Shown piece after piece: positions 7,864 through 18,500 of a stretch of 64,000 nt of DNA (position 1 is its first letter; the number at the start of each line of letters is the position of its first letter). The DNA lies in the NCBI RefSeq assembly GCF_020164785.1, contig NZ_JAIUGX010000012.1, forward strand, positions 1-64,000, written 5' to 3'. This DNA is from Mesorhizobium sp. ES1-1. Its GTDB lineage: Bacteria > Pseudomonadota > Alphaproteobacteria > Rhizobiales > Rhizobiaceae. Below the pieces are notes generated by a model, which was not told where the DNA came from, searched no databases, and was given only the letters and a program-made list of their open reading frames with translations. Position numbers and translations under genes: made by a program.

Positions 7864-10083
7864 TCAGGCTGCCTGCTTCACGTCGCCCTTGGGATAGGGA
7901 TCGAAGCGCTCATAGAAGGTTTCGTCCTTTTCGGCCATGTCGAGCAGCAGCCTGGGCGCCTTGAATTCGGCGCCGTACTTCTTCCGCAGGCTCTTGGCGA
8001 TCTTGACGAACGCCTTGGCGCCGATGCCGTCGATGTAGGACAACACGCCGCCGGTATAAGGCGCGAAGCCAAAGGCCAGGATCGAGCCGACATCGGCCTC
8101 GCGCGGATCGGTGACAATACCTTCTTCCATTACCCGCACCGCCTCCAGCGCGATGGTGACGAGCAACCGCTGCTGGAGTTCCTCATAGTCCACCTTCTCG
8201 GGCTTGAGCTGTGGGTAAAGATCCCTGAGACCCGGCCAAAGCTTCTTCTTGGCCGGCTTGGCGGGATAATCGTAAAAGCCCTTGCCGTTCTTGCGGCCGA
8301 AGCGTCCATGCCCGTCGACCATGGTGTTGATCAGCGCCATCTGCCTGGGGTCGACCGCACTGTCGCCGAGATCCCTGATCGTCTGCTTCATGATCTTCTG
8401 GGCGAGGTCGATGGCCGTTTCGTCGGTGAGGGCCAGCGGGCCAACCGGCATGCCCGCGGCCTTTGCCGCATTCTCGATCATCGGCGCCGGCACGCCTTCG
8501 ATCAGCATCTTGTAGGCTTCCGACATGTAGCGAAGCACGCAGCGATTGACGTAGAAGCCGCGCGTGTCATTGACCACGATCGGCGTCTTCTTGATGGCGC
8601 GCACGAAATCGATCGCGGTCGCCAGCGCCTTGTCGCCCGTCTTCTTGCCCAGGATGATTTCGACCAGCATCATCTTGTCGACCGGCGAGAAGAAATGAAT
8701 GCCGATGAAGTTCTTCGGCCGCGCCGAATTCTTCGCCAGGTCCGTGATCGGGATGGTGGAAGTGTTGGACGCAAAGATCGCCGATGCCTTCAGCACCGCC
8801 TCCGCCTGTTCGGTGGCGCTCTTCTTCACCCCGGAATCCTCGAAAACCGCCTCGACCACGAGATCGCAACCGGCGAGGTCGGCATAGTCTGCTGTCGGCG
8901 TGATCAGCGACAGCAGCTTTTCTTTCTCCTCGGGCCTGGCGCGGCCCTTCTTCACCTGATCCGAGATCAGCCCGTCGGAATGCGCCTTGCCCTTGGTAGC
9001 CGATTCCACGTCACGATCGAGCAGCACCACCGGGATGCCAGCCTTGGCCGTGACATAGGCGATGCCGGCGCCCATGAAGCCGGCGCCGAGAATGCCGATC
9101 TTCTTGAACCTGGTTTCGGGCACGCCTGCCGGGCGGCGCGCGCCCTTGTTCAGTTCCTGCAGCGAGATGAACAGCGAGCGGATCATCGCCGCCGCCTCGC
9201 TGGTCCGCATGATCTCCGTGAAATAGCGCTGCTCGATGCGCAGGCCGGTATCGAAGGGCACCAGCAACCCTTCATAGACGCATTTGAGGATCGCGGCGGC
9301 TGCCGGATAATTGCCGTGGGTCTCGCGGCGCAGGATGGCTATGGCCGGCGGCCAGAGATTGAACCCGGCCGGCGAATAAATCTGGCCCCCAGGCAGCTTG
9401 AAACCCTTCTCGTCCCAAGGCTGGACGGCCTTCAGACCATTCCTGATCATTGCCTTGGCGGTCTCGACCAGTTTGGCCGGTTCGGCGATCTCGTGGATGA
9501 GACCCATCGACTTGGCCTTTTGCGGCGACAGCGTCTGGCCGGAGGTCAGCATCTGCAGCGCCTGCTGCTGGTCGGTAAGCCGCGGCACGCGCTGCGTGCC
9601 GCCAGCGCCGGGGAAAATGCCGATCTTCACTTCGGGAAGCGCCATGCGGACCTTGTCGCTGTCGGCAGCGACACGGCCGTGGCAGGAAAGCGACAGTTCG
9701 AAAGCGCCGCCCATGCAGGTGCCGTTGATCGCCGATACCCAGGGCTTGCCGGACGTTTCAAGCTTGCGAAACAGGCCGGTCATGATGCCGGCATTGTCGA
9801 AAAGCGCCTTGGTGGCCTTCTCGACATCCTGGTCCTTTTCGGCGGCGAAGGCGGTCAGCATCTTCTGCAGCATGCTGATGTCGGCGCCGCCCGAAAACGT
9901 ATCCTTGCCGGAGGTGATCACCGCGCCCTTGATGGCGGCGTCGCCCACGACCTGGTCGACGATGCTGTCGAGTTCGCGCATCACCTCTTCGGTGAAGACG
10001 TTCATCGAACGGCCCGGCATGTCCCAAGTGACCAGGGCAATGCCGTCGGCGTCGGTGTCGAAGGTGAAATTGGTGTAGCTCAT
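7864..10083 (-). CDS. fadJ: Bifunctional enoyl-CoA hydratase / 3-hydroxyacyl-CoA dehydrogenase (FadB/FadJ type)
   Basis: 739 residues. It hydrates enoyl-CoA and then oxidises 3-hydroxyacyl-CoA with NAD in fatty-acid beta-oxidation. The crotonase half (about 1-300) keeps both catalytic glutamates (GGAFELSL and ALPEVKIG). The dehydrogenase half begins with the Rossmann motif [15 protein letters not shown] near 330, has the catalytic histidine in [10 protein letters not shown], and ends with two C-terminal helical domains. GGAG lies 7 bases before the ATG at 10083. It is the last gene of the four-gene operon, 14 bases after the thiolase. FadB and FadJ cannot be told apart confidently from sequence alone. 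Confidence 0.93.
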   Translation of the reverse strand: MSYTNFTFDTDADGIALVTWDMPGRSMNVFTEEVMRELDSIVDQVVGDAAIKGAVITSGKDTFSGGADISMLQKMLTAFAAEKDQDVEKATKALFDNAGIMTGLFRKLETSGKPWVSAINGTCMGGAFELSLSCHGRVAADSDKVRMALPEVKIGIFPGAGGTQRVPRLTDQQQALQMLTSGQTLSPQKAKSMGLIHEIAEPAKLVETAKAMIRNGLKAVQPWDEKGFKLPGGQIYSPAGFNLWPPAIAILRRETHGNYPAAAAILKCVYEGLLVPFDTGLRIEQRYFTEIMRTSEAAAMIRSLFISLQELNKGARRPAGVPETRFKKIGILGAGFMGAGIAYVTAKAGIPVVLLDRDVESATKGKAHSDGLISDQVKKGRARPEEKEKLLSLITPTADYADLAGCDLVVEAVFEDSGVKKSATEQAEAVLKASAIFASNTSTIPITDLAKNSARPKNFIGIHFFSPVDKMMLVEIILGKKTGDKALATAIDFVRAIKKTPIVVNDTRGFYVNRCVLRYMSEAYKMLIEGVPAPMIENAAKAAGMPVGPLALTDETAIDLAQKIMKQTIRDLGDSAVDPRQMALINTMVDGHGRFGRKNGKGFYDYPAKPAKKKLWPGLRDLYPQLKPEKVDYEELQQRLLVTIALEAVRVMEEGIVTDPREADVGSILAFGFAPYTGGVLSYIDGIGAKAFVKIAKSLRKKYGAEFKAPRLLLDMAEKDETFYERFDPYPKGDVKQAA

Positions 10084-10097
10084 GGTTTCTCTCCCCC

Positions 10098-11306
<1,209 letters not shown>

Positions 11307-11337
11307 TATCTTGCTCCCTGGGTTTATCGGACGCTGC

Positions 11338-12510
11338 TCAGAGCGAGCGTCCGATCAGCAATTTCATGATCTCGTTGGTGCCGCCATAAATGCGCTGGAC
11401 GCGGGCGTCGCGGAACATGCGGGCGATCGGATATTCATTCATGTAGCCATAGCCGCCATGCAATTGAAGGCATTCGTCGACGACTTTTCCCTGCAGGTCG
11501 CTGAGCCAGTACTTGGCCATAGACGCCGTCGCCGGGTCGAGCCCGCCAGCGATGTGGCGAGCGACGCAGTCATTGTAGAAGACACGGCCGACGGTGGCCT
11601 CGGTCTTGAGCTCGGCCAGCTTGAACTGGGTGTTCTGGAAATCGATGATCGCCTTGCCGAAGGCCTTGCGCTGCTTGACGTAGTCGAGGGTGAGAGCGAG
11701 AGCCCGCTCGATCATGGCGACGGCGCCGGTGCCGATCTGCAGCCGCTCCTGCGGCAATTGCTGCATCAGTTGCACGAAACCCTGGCCTTCCTCGTGGCCG
11801 AGCAGGTTCGAAGTCGGCACGCGCGCATCGTTGAAGAAAAGTTCTGATGTGTCGTTGGCCTTGAGGCCGATCTTGTCGAGGTTGCGGCCGCGCTCAAAGC
11901 CCTCGACATCGTCGGTCTCGACGACGAGCAGGGAAATGCCCTTCGCCCCCTTGTCAGGGTCGGTCTTGGTCACGACGATGATGAGATTGGCAAGCTGGCC
12001 GTTGGTGATGAAGGTCTTGGAGCCGTTGATCTTGTAGTGGTTGCCGTCCTTCTCGGCCCGGGTCCTCACTCCCTGCAGGTCGGAGCCGGCGCCGGGCTCG
12101 GTCATGGCGATGGCGCCGATCAGTTCCCCCGTCGCCAGTCTCGGGAGCCATCTCTTCTTCTGCTCCTCCGAGCCATAGTGAAGGATGTAGGGAGCCACGA
12201 TCGCATTGTGCAGGCCAATGCCGAAGCCGTCGACGCCGACATGGCCAATGGCCTCGATGATGGCGCTCTCATGCGCGAAAGTGCCGCCGGAGCCGCCATA
12301 TTCTTCCGGCATGGAAGCGCAAAGCAGGCCGGCGGCCCCGGCCTTCAGCCAGCTTTCGCGGTCGACCATCTCGTTCTTTTCGAACTCGTCATAGCGCGGC
12401 GCGATTTCCTCGGACATGAAGCGGTGCGCCATGTCGTAGAGCATGCCGACCTCGTCCGCCGCCCAGGCGGGCTTGGGCAAGGAGAGTACTTCGGCGGGAT
12501 TTGTCGCCAC
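11338..12510 (-). CDS. Acyl-CoA dehydrogenase (short/medium-chain type)
   Basis: 390-residue flavoprotein that introduces the trans-2 double bond into acyl-CoA and passes electrons to ETF. Family blocks include IGAIAMTEPGAGSDLQGVRTRA (FAD and substrate binding), the KTFITNG loop, and the C-terminal QLHGGYGYMNEYPIARMFRDARVQRIYGGTNEIMK signature with the catalytic-region glycine-rich turn. It is the second gene of the operon, 51 bases after the fadE-like gene. Chain-length preference is not predictable here. Confidence 0.94.
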   Translation of the reverse strand: MATNPAEVLSLPKPAWAADEVGMLYDMAHRFMSEEIAPRYDEFEKNEMVDRESWLKAGAAGLLCASMPEEYGGSGGTFAHESAIIEAIGHVGVDGFGIGLHNAIVAPYILHYGSEEQKKRWLPRLATGELIGAIAMTEPGAGSDLQGVRTRAEKDGNHYKINGSKTFITNGQLANLIIVVTKTDPDKGAKGISLLVVETDDVEGFERGRNLDKIGLKANDTSELFFNDARVPTSNLLGHEEGQGFVQLMQQLPQERLQIGTGAVAMIERALALTLDYVKQRKAFGKAIIDFQNTQFKLAELKTEATVGRVFYNDCVARHIAGGLDPATASMAKYWLSDLQGKVVDECLQLHGGYGYMNEYPIARMFRDARVQRIYGGTNEIMKLLIGRSL

Positions 12511-12561
12511 GATTTCCTCCGCATATCGACGAACAGGCTACGGCAGTGCCGGCGTGCGACC

Positions 12562-14370
12562 CTAGAACGCTTCCGCCGGCAGTGCCATCAAGGTCTCGGC
12601 GCCGCTCGAAATTCGGGCGAGATGAGCGCCGGTCTCCGGCATGATCCGCTCCATGAAAAAGCGTGCGGTCACCACTTTGTTGGCATAGAAAGCCGCATTG
12701 TCTTCGGAGGATTGGGCGCCGTTGGCGCCGGTCTTGTCGAGTGCCGCCCTGGCCATCTGCCCCCACATATAGCCCAGCGCTACAAGGCCGAAGAGATGCA
12801 TGTAGTCGGTCGAGGCGGCGCCGGCATTGTCGGGCTTGGCCATGCCGTTCTGCAGCAGCCACATGGTCGCTGCCTGAAGGTCGTTGAGCCCCTTCTTCAA
12901 GGCTTTTGTGAACGGCGCCATCCGTTCGTCGGAACGGTTCTCCTCACAGAACTCACCGACGTCCTTGAAGAATGCCTGCACGGCGCGACCGCCGTTCAGG
13001 CCGAGCTTGCGGCCGACGAGGTCGAGCGCCTGGATGCCGTTGGCGCCTTCATAGATCATGGCAATGCGTGCATCGCGCACGAACTGGCTCATGCCGTGCT
13101 CCTCGATGTAGCCGTGGCCGCCGAACACCTGCTGCGCCATGACGGCGTGATCAAAACCCTTGTCGGTGAGCACGCCCTTGACCACCGGTGTCAGCAGGCC
13201 GGTGTAGTCGTCGGCCGCCTGACGGTCCTTGTCGTCGCCCGACCGGTGAGCGATGTCCGACTTTATCGCGGTCCATAGCGCCAGCGCGCGCCCGGCTTCA
13301 TTGAAGGCCTTCATGGTCATCAGCCCGCGGCGGATGTCGGGGTGGACGATGATCGGGTCCGCCTTCTTGTCCGGCGCCTTGGGCCCCGACAGCGCGCGGC
13401 CCTGCAATCGGTCCTTGGCGTAGGCGACAGCGTTCTGGTAGGCGATTTCCGACAGGGACAGTCCTTGCAGGCCGACGCCGAGGCGGGCTTCGTTCATCAT
13501 GGTGAACATGGCTTTCAGGCCGCCATTCGCCTCCCCCAGCAAAGTGCCTTCGGCCTCGTCATAATTCATGACGCAGGTCGCATTGCCGTGGATCCCCATC
13601 TTCTCCTCGATCGAACCGCAGGAGACGGCATTCCTCTCCCCCGGATTGCCTGATGCATCGAGCTTGAGCTTTGGTACGATGAACAGAGAAATGCCCTTGG
13701 TGCCTTCGGGAGCGCCCTCGATGCGGGCCAGCACCAAATGGACGATGTTGTCGGCCATGTCGTGCTCGCCGGCCGAGATGAATATCTTCTGGCCTGAAAT
13801 CCTGTAGGTGCCGTCACCGTTCGGTACAGCCTTGGTGCGCAAGAGGCCGAGGTCGGTGCCGCAATGCGGCTCGGTCAGGTTCATCGTGCCGGTCCAGGCA
13901 CCCTCGACCATCCTGGGTAGCCACTTGGCCTTCTGCTCGTCGGTGCCGTGGGTGATGATCGCCGCGATCGCCCCCTGCGTCAGGCCCGGATACATCATCA
14001 GCGACATGTTGGCCGACACCATATATTCGGCGACCGCCGTGTGCACCGCGTAAGGCAGGCCCTGCCCCCCGAACTCGACCGGCGCGGCCAGTCCCATCCA
14101 ACCGCCCTCGCGATACTGGTCGAAGGCTTCCTTGAAACCCTTGGGAGTCGTCACCGAGCCGTCGTCGTGGCGCAGGCAACCTTCCATATCGCCAACGCGG
14201 TTGAGCGGATGCATCACGTTTTCAGCGAGCTTGGCGCCCTCCGCGAGAATCGCTTCCAGCACATCCGGGGTTGCATCGGCAAATCCGGGAAGGTTCGAAT
14301 AGCGCTGATAGCCCAGAACCTCATTAAGCACGAACAGCGTGTCCTGGACGGGCGCCCTGTAGATCGTCAT
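12562..14370 (-). CDS. Acyl-CoA dehydrogenase, large type with C-terminal extension (FadE-like)
   Basis: 602 residues, longer than classical acyl-CoA dehydrogenases because of an extra C-terminal helical domain. The N terminus ([20 protein letters not shown]) and the blocks [20 protein letters not shown] and [41 protein letters not shown] are typical of this group. GGAGG lies 5 bases before the ATG at 14370. It is the first gene of the beta-oxidation operon and lies 78 bases downstream of a perfect 12-bp-armed inverted repeat, the presumed MerR operator. Confidence 0.93.
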   Translation of the reverse strand: MTIYRAPVQDTLFVLNEVLGYQRYSNLPGFADATPDVLEAILAEGAKLAENVMHPLNRVGDMEGCLRHDDGSVTTPKGFKEAFDQYREGGWMGLAAPVEFGGQGLPYAVHTAVAEYMVSANMSLMMYPGLTQGAIAAIITHGTDEQKAKWLPRMVEGAWTGTMNLTEPHCGTDLGLLRTKAVPNGDGTYRISGQKIFISAGEHDMADNIVHLVLARIEGAPEGTKGISLFIVPKLKLDASGNPGERNAVSCGSIEEKMGIHGNATCVMNYDEAEGTLLGEANGGLKAMFTMMNEARLGVGLQGLSLSEIAYQNAVAYAKDRLQGRALSGPKAPDKKADPIIVHPDIRRGLMTMKAFNEAGRALALWTAIKSDIAHRSGDDKDRQAADDYTGLLTPVVKGVLTDKGFDHAVMAQQVFGGHGYIEEHGMSQFVRDARIAMIYEGANGIQALDLVGRKLGLNGGRAVQAFFKDVGEFCEENRSDERMAPFTKALKKGLNDLQAATMWLLQNGMAKPDNAGAASTDYMHLFGLVALGYMWGQMARAALDKTGANGAQSSEDNAAFYANKVVTARFFMERIMPETGAHLARISSGAETLMALPAEAF

Positions 14371-14448
14371 GCGTTTCCTCCACGAATGCGGATTGGCCAC
14401 AAATCCAGCCAGGACGGCAAGCGGGGCCATGTCGAGGTCCGATAGCAA

Positions 14449-14476
14449 GAATTGACGTTTGCGTAAACGTCAATTC
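14449..14476. promoter_or_regulatory. MerR-type operator of the beta-oxidation operon
   Basis: The arms GAATTGACGTTT and AAACGTCAATTC are perfectly inverted around a 4-base spacer. The site lies 78 bases upstream of the fadE-like start. A variant of the same site lies upstream of the adjacent merR gene, which ties the two together. The sequence resembles my recollection of LiuR (MerR-family) sites in proteobacterial acyl-CoA and branched-chain catabolism regulons. Confidence 0.7.
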
Positions 14477-14588
14477 TTTGTGCCGAGGAGGAATTTAACT
14501 GAGTTTATGAATGATTTTCGCAAGCGACGGTTCGCACCCGGAAGAAGAGTGATTTACCCGCTGTCCGCCGCCAGCGCTGCGGCAACAG

Positions 14589-14620
14589 AAAAAAGCCGCC
14601 GGGGCAGCGGCCACGCGGCT
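14589..14620 (-). terminator. Rho-independent terminator of merR
   Basis: On the minus strand the stem AGCCGC / GCGGCT, with a GC-rich loop, is followed by six T. It lies about 22 bases beyond the merR stop codon and separates merR from the beta-oxidation operon, which therefore has its own promoter. Confidence 0.75.
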
Positions 14621-14642
14621 CCATTCGATCGAAAGCGGAACC

Positions 14643-15104
14643 TTAGCTCGCGGCGCTGGCCTGCGGCGCCGAACGCTCGCTGAGCATCTGGCGCACGGCC
14701 GTCATCGAGCCGCCGAGCTCGTTGATCGCGTCGTCGATCAGCGCCCGTTGCTTCTGCAGCCGGGCAAGCTGCTTTTCCGACTTTTCCAGCGCCAGCCTCA
14801 GCTGCTTGGTATTGGAGCCGGTCGGATCGTAGAGATCCATCATCTGCTTGACGTCGCGCAGCGAGAACCCGACCTTTCGGCCGAGCAAGATCAGCTTCAG
14901 CCGCGCCTTGTCGCGCCGTGTGTAGAGGCGGGTGGCGCCGTCGCGCAACGGGTTGAGCAGGCCCTTGTCTTCGTAGAAACGCAACGTGCGTAGCGTCACC
15001 CCGTATTTCTTGGCCATCTCGCCGATGCGGACAAGGTCCTCGCCGGCTTCCACGGGTGAATTGTTTGTATTGGCCGGGGTCTCGCCGGCCGAGTTGAGCG
15101 TCAT
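14643..15104 (-). CDS. MerR-family transcriptional regulator (LiuR-like), putative regulator of the downstream beta-oxidation operon
   Basis: 153 residues. The MerR winged helix-turn-helix spans about 24-95 (VRIGEMAKKYGVTLRTLRFYEDKGLLNP, then RLYTRRDKARLKLILLGRKVGFSL). It is followed by a dimerising coiled coil (about 105-140). There is no cysteine-based metal site near the C terminus, so an organic ligand such as an acyl-CoA is more likely than a metal. I chose the ATG at 15104; the frame is open to an ATG at 15221, but that overlaps the operator and likely transcription start. It is predicted to be autoregulated through the site at 15222-15246. Confidence 0.88.
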   Translation of the reverse strand: MTLNSAGETPANTNNSPVEAGEDLVRIGEMAKKYGVTLRTLRFYEDKGLLNPLRDGATRLYTRRDKARLKLILLGRKVGFSLRDVKQMMDLYDPTGSNTKQLRLALEKSEKQLARLQKQRALIDDAINELGGSMTAVRQMLSERSAPQASAAS

Positions 15105-15221
15105 GGTCACTGGCTTTCCCCGTTTGGTGGCGTCGCGGTCGTTGACCGTCCGTCGCCTGACTGGAAGCGGGGGAGTGCCGCCAGTCGTGGTTTCAACACA
15201 AATCGCAACAGCACACTCCAT

Positions 15222-15273
15222 GCGCCGTTTACGTTTACGTCAATTCTATATCGAGAGCAGCCTCAGGGCGCAA
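15222..15273 (-). promoter_or_regulatory. merR promoter with an overlapping variant operator
   Basis: On the minus strand a possible -35 TTGCGC (15268-15273) and -10 TATAGA (15245-15250) are 17 bases apart. Just downstream is GAATTGACGT, identical to one half of the operator at 14449-14476, with a diverged second half reaching about 15222. This suits repression by occlusion of its own promoter. The promoter elements are weak matches. Confidence 0.45.
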
Positions 15274-15339
15274 GGAAGTTTTGCGGGCCGAACGTTATGC
15301 CGCACCACCAGGCGGTCGCTCGAACATCGATGCAACTTC

Positions 15340-15354
15340 TTAAGTTTGGTTAAC
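15340..15354 (+). promoter_or_regulatory. CtrA-like half-site pair upstream of podJ
   Basis: TTAA, 6 bases, TTAAC is one base short of the alphaproteobacterial CtrA consensus TTAA-N7-TTAAC. It lies about 200 bases before the podJ-like start. Cell-cycle control of podJ is known in Caulobacter; its relevance here is inference. Confidence 0.35.
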
Positions 15355-15553
15355 GCGTTGTTTACCACGTTGGGGGAAATGTGGGCGTGTCGGCTACCCG
15401 TGTCTATCCTGTATCGAATTTTTCACGGTTTTTCGGAGCGCGGGCAAAGCCCGGGAAGCTCGTCTTCCACTGCGTAAAGCCGCAGGCGCCTTCGTTCCGG
15501 CAGAGACCTGGGGACTGGCCGTAAGCCAGCCATTCTGAAAGACGGACGCACCG

Positions 15554-18500
15554 ATGAACAGCAAGCGCTCCTATCTCGATACTCTAAACGCCGGCAGGCA
15601 GCGCAGGCCGCAGACCACGCTCGAGCAGTTGAACCGCTCGCTGGAAACCCTGGAACAGCGCCTGGAGCGCACGCGCGAAGACACGATGGGACGTCCCGAC
15701 GCCCGCCGCCAGGGCGCCGACGCGCATCCCGCCGCCGGCCCGTCCGCACAGCAGCGCTGGTACGAAGATCCGCAAACCGAGTCTCGCCCGAACAACCCGA
15801 TGCGGCCGGCGGCTGCTTTCGAACAGAATTACCAGGCGCTCGCCCGCGACATCGATCGCGTGCGCGGTCAGGAAGACGGCGTTGCCATGGTGGGCAAGAT
15901 CGCCGGAGAGTTGCGCGGCATGCGCGAGGAGCTGCGCCACCAGATGACCGCGGGGCTGCAGCGGGAGTTTGAAACGCTGCGCAAGGATATCGAACGTGCG
16001 TTGAGGGCGAATGCGACGCCCGGTGCGCAGGGCAAGGGCAGCGCCGAGCTCGCCCTTGAATTCGAGCGGCTTTCCGGCGCCATCCACACTCTGGCCGAAA
16101 AGAGCGACGACCGAAGTGTCAACATGCTGCGCCTCGAGCTCGAGCAGGTCAAAGCCGCGCTCGACACGCTGGCCCGCGAGGAGAGCGTGCAGAAGGTCGA
16201 CCGTCGCTGGGACGACTTCGACCGCCGCTGGGCGGCCTTCGAGGATCGCGTCGACGCCGACCAGCGCAAGCGCTCGGATGACCCCGGCCTCTCCATGCTT
16301 ACCGACCGGCTGGAGCAGATCAGCAACGCCGTCAACAATCTGCCGGAATCCCTGTCGCTGCGCTCGCTGGAAGACAAGGTCCGCACGCTTGCCAGCGCCG
16401 TCGATCACTTCGCCGGCCAGCAGGCCAACCGCGGTAGCGATACGCTTGGCATGATCGATGAGCGACTGGACGAAATCTCCCGCGCCATCGTCGCGTCGAC
16501 CGTCGCGGTGCAGGCGAATGCGTTCGACAACGAGGCTTTCGAACGCATCGAAAAGCGCATCGATTCGCTTGCCCAGCAGATCGAGGAAGTGGCGGATGAC
16601 AGGCCGATCAATCAGGTCGTCGACCGGCTGAGCATGTTGTCAGGCCGGGTCGATGAGCTTGCCGGCCGTGCCGATGTACCGCAACAGGCAATCGAGCGTC
16701 TCAGCAGGCAGATCGCGATGATTGCTGACAAGATCGACCAGGCACCCGCTTTGCCCGACGCAGACTATATCTTCCAGGGGCTGGAGCAGCGCTTCGACGT
16801 GCTGTCCGGCATGATGGAACGCCGGCAGGGTGACGCTCTCGAACAGGGCAACATGCTGTTCCGCGATCTTGAGCGCCGGCTGGACGAGGTTGCCGACAGG
16901 TTGGACCAGCGCATGCCCCAGGTCGACAGCGCGGGCCTGATGGACGCCATCGACGCGCGCTTTTCCGCCTTGGCCAAGCGCATCGAAACACGTGTGCCCG
17001 ATCCCGCGGGCGAAGCGGCCATCCGTGGCCTTGAAAGCCGGCTCGATGACATCTCGACCCGGCTCGATGCTTCGGCCGCACAGGTGGCGGGCATCGATCC
17101 GGCGCTGATCCGCAGCCTGGAGGCGCAGGTCGCCGGCCTGTCGGCGCATCTGTCGAAGCCCAGCACGCCTTTGCCGGAATTCGAGGACATCAGCCCGCGC
17201 CTCGACGAGATCGAGAAGTCGCTGGCCGGAACCCGGGATTCCATCCTCGGGGCGGCTCGCGAAGCGGCCGAGAACGCAGTGCGTTCGCTCGCCGGGTCGA
17301 GCGCCAATATGAGCGCCGTTTCCGGCCTCGCCCAGGATCTGAAGACGCTGGAAACACTGACGCGCCGTTCCGACGAGCGCAATTCGAGAACATTCGAGGC
17401 CATTCACGACACGCTGCTCAAGATCGTCGACCGGCTGGGTTCGTTGGAACCGGACGACTCCAATGATGCGGTCAGCGAGCTTTTGGCGGCGGCGCCGGTC
17501 GAACCGGGCAGCTGGCGCGGCGTGCGTCGGCCGAAGATGACCGTGAATGCGCCGTCGATGGACATCGACGAGCCAATGCCGATGACCGGAGACATGGCCG
17601 ATCTCGACAGCCGTGCGGCCGCCATCATGCGCGACGAACCGGGCGCGCCGGGGGGCCAGGGCACGATAGGCGACCAGGGCACGATAGGCGGCCAGGGCAC
17701 GCTCGGCGGCCAGGGCACGTTGGGCGGTCCAAATACGCGCACGCCGGCCGAGGCAGCGGCGGCGGCGGCGATGGCCGCGCTCGGATCCGACACGATCACC
17801 GACAGCCGCAAACCGGAGGAGCGCCGCGGATCGATGTTCAGCGGCCTGGCTCGCGCACTCAAGGGCAAGAAGGCTGCCGAGACGCCGAAGCTGCCTGGAT
17901 CGGCGCCGATCGCGTCCATACCCAGCGTTGCCCTCGACGAACCGCTGGATCCGAAGATCGCGAACAGGCCGCTCGAACCCGGCTCCGGCGCACCTGACCT
18001 CAATGCGATCATGAAGCGCGTTCGCGACGAGCGCGGGCAACCGGCCAAGACCGGCGACACCGACGCTTCGAAATCGGATTTCATCGCCGCTGCACGGCGT
18101 GCGGCGCAAGCCGCGGCCGCCGAGGCCGAAGCGCTGAAGCGCCAGTCGACCTTGGGCGGCCCTGTGCGCGCGCTACGGATCGGCGATCTGCTCAAGGCGC
18201 GACGCAAGCCGATCCTGATGGCCTCGACCGCGATCCTGCTGGCGCTCGCGGGCTTGCAACTGGGCAAGGCCTTCTTCGCCGATCCCGTGCAGGTGGCGAG
18301 CACAGACGATGCCCCTCTCGTGGCCCCGCAGCCGGAGAAATCGGCATCGCTTGACACTGCAGGCCCATCGAAAGAGGACGCACAGCCTCCGGCAATGGAG
18401 AGCGCGCCGGCCAGCCCCGTCAGGCAGGCCGAGCCGTCCGAGCCGGTAACCACCGACGAGATAGCGACCCAATCCACAATCGCGCCAGGCCTCGAGCCGT

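Larger units (their letters stand above)
15105..15553. other. Intergenic region between merR and podJ
   Basis: This 449-base gap holds the merR promoter and operator near its left end. It also holds a CtrA-like site at 15340-15354 and a short hairpin around 15441-15453 upstream of podJ. I see no gene in it. Confidence 0.6.

Noticed and set aside
17654-17725. CRISPR-like direct repeats
   Set aside because: The repeats are head to tail without spacers, in frame within podJ, so they are a coding tandem repeat.
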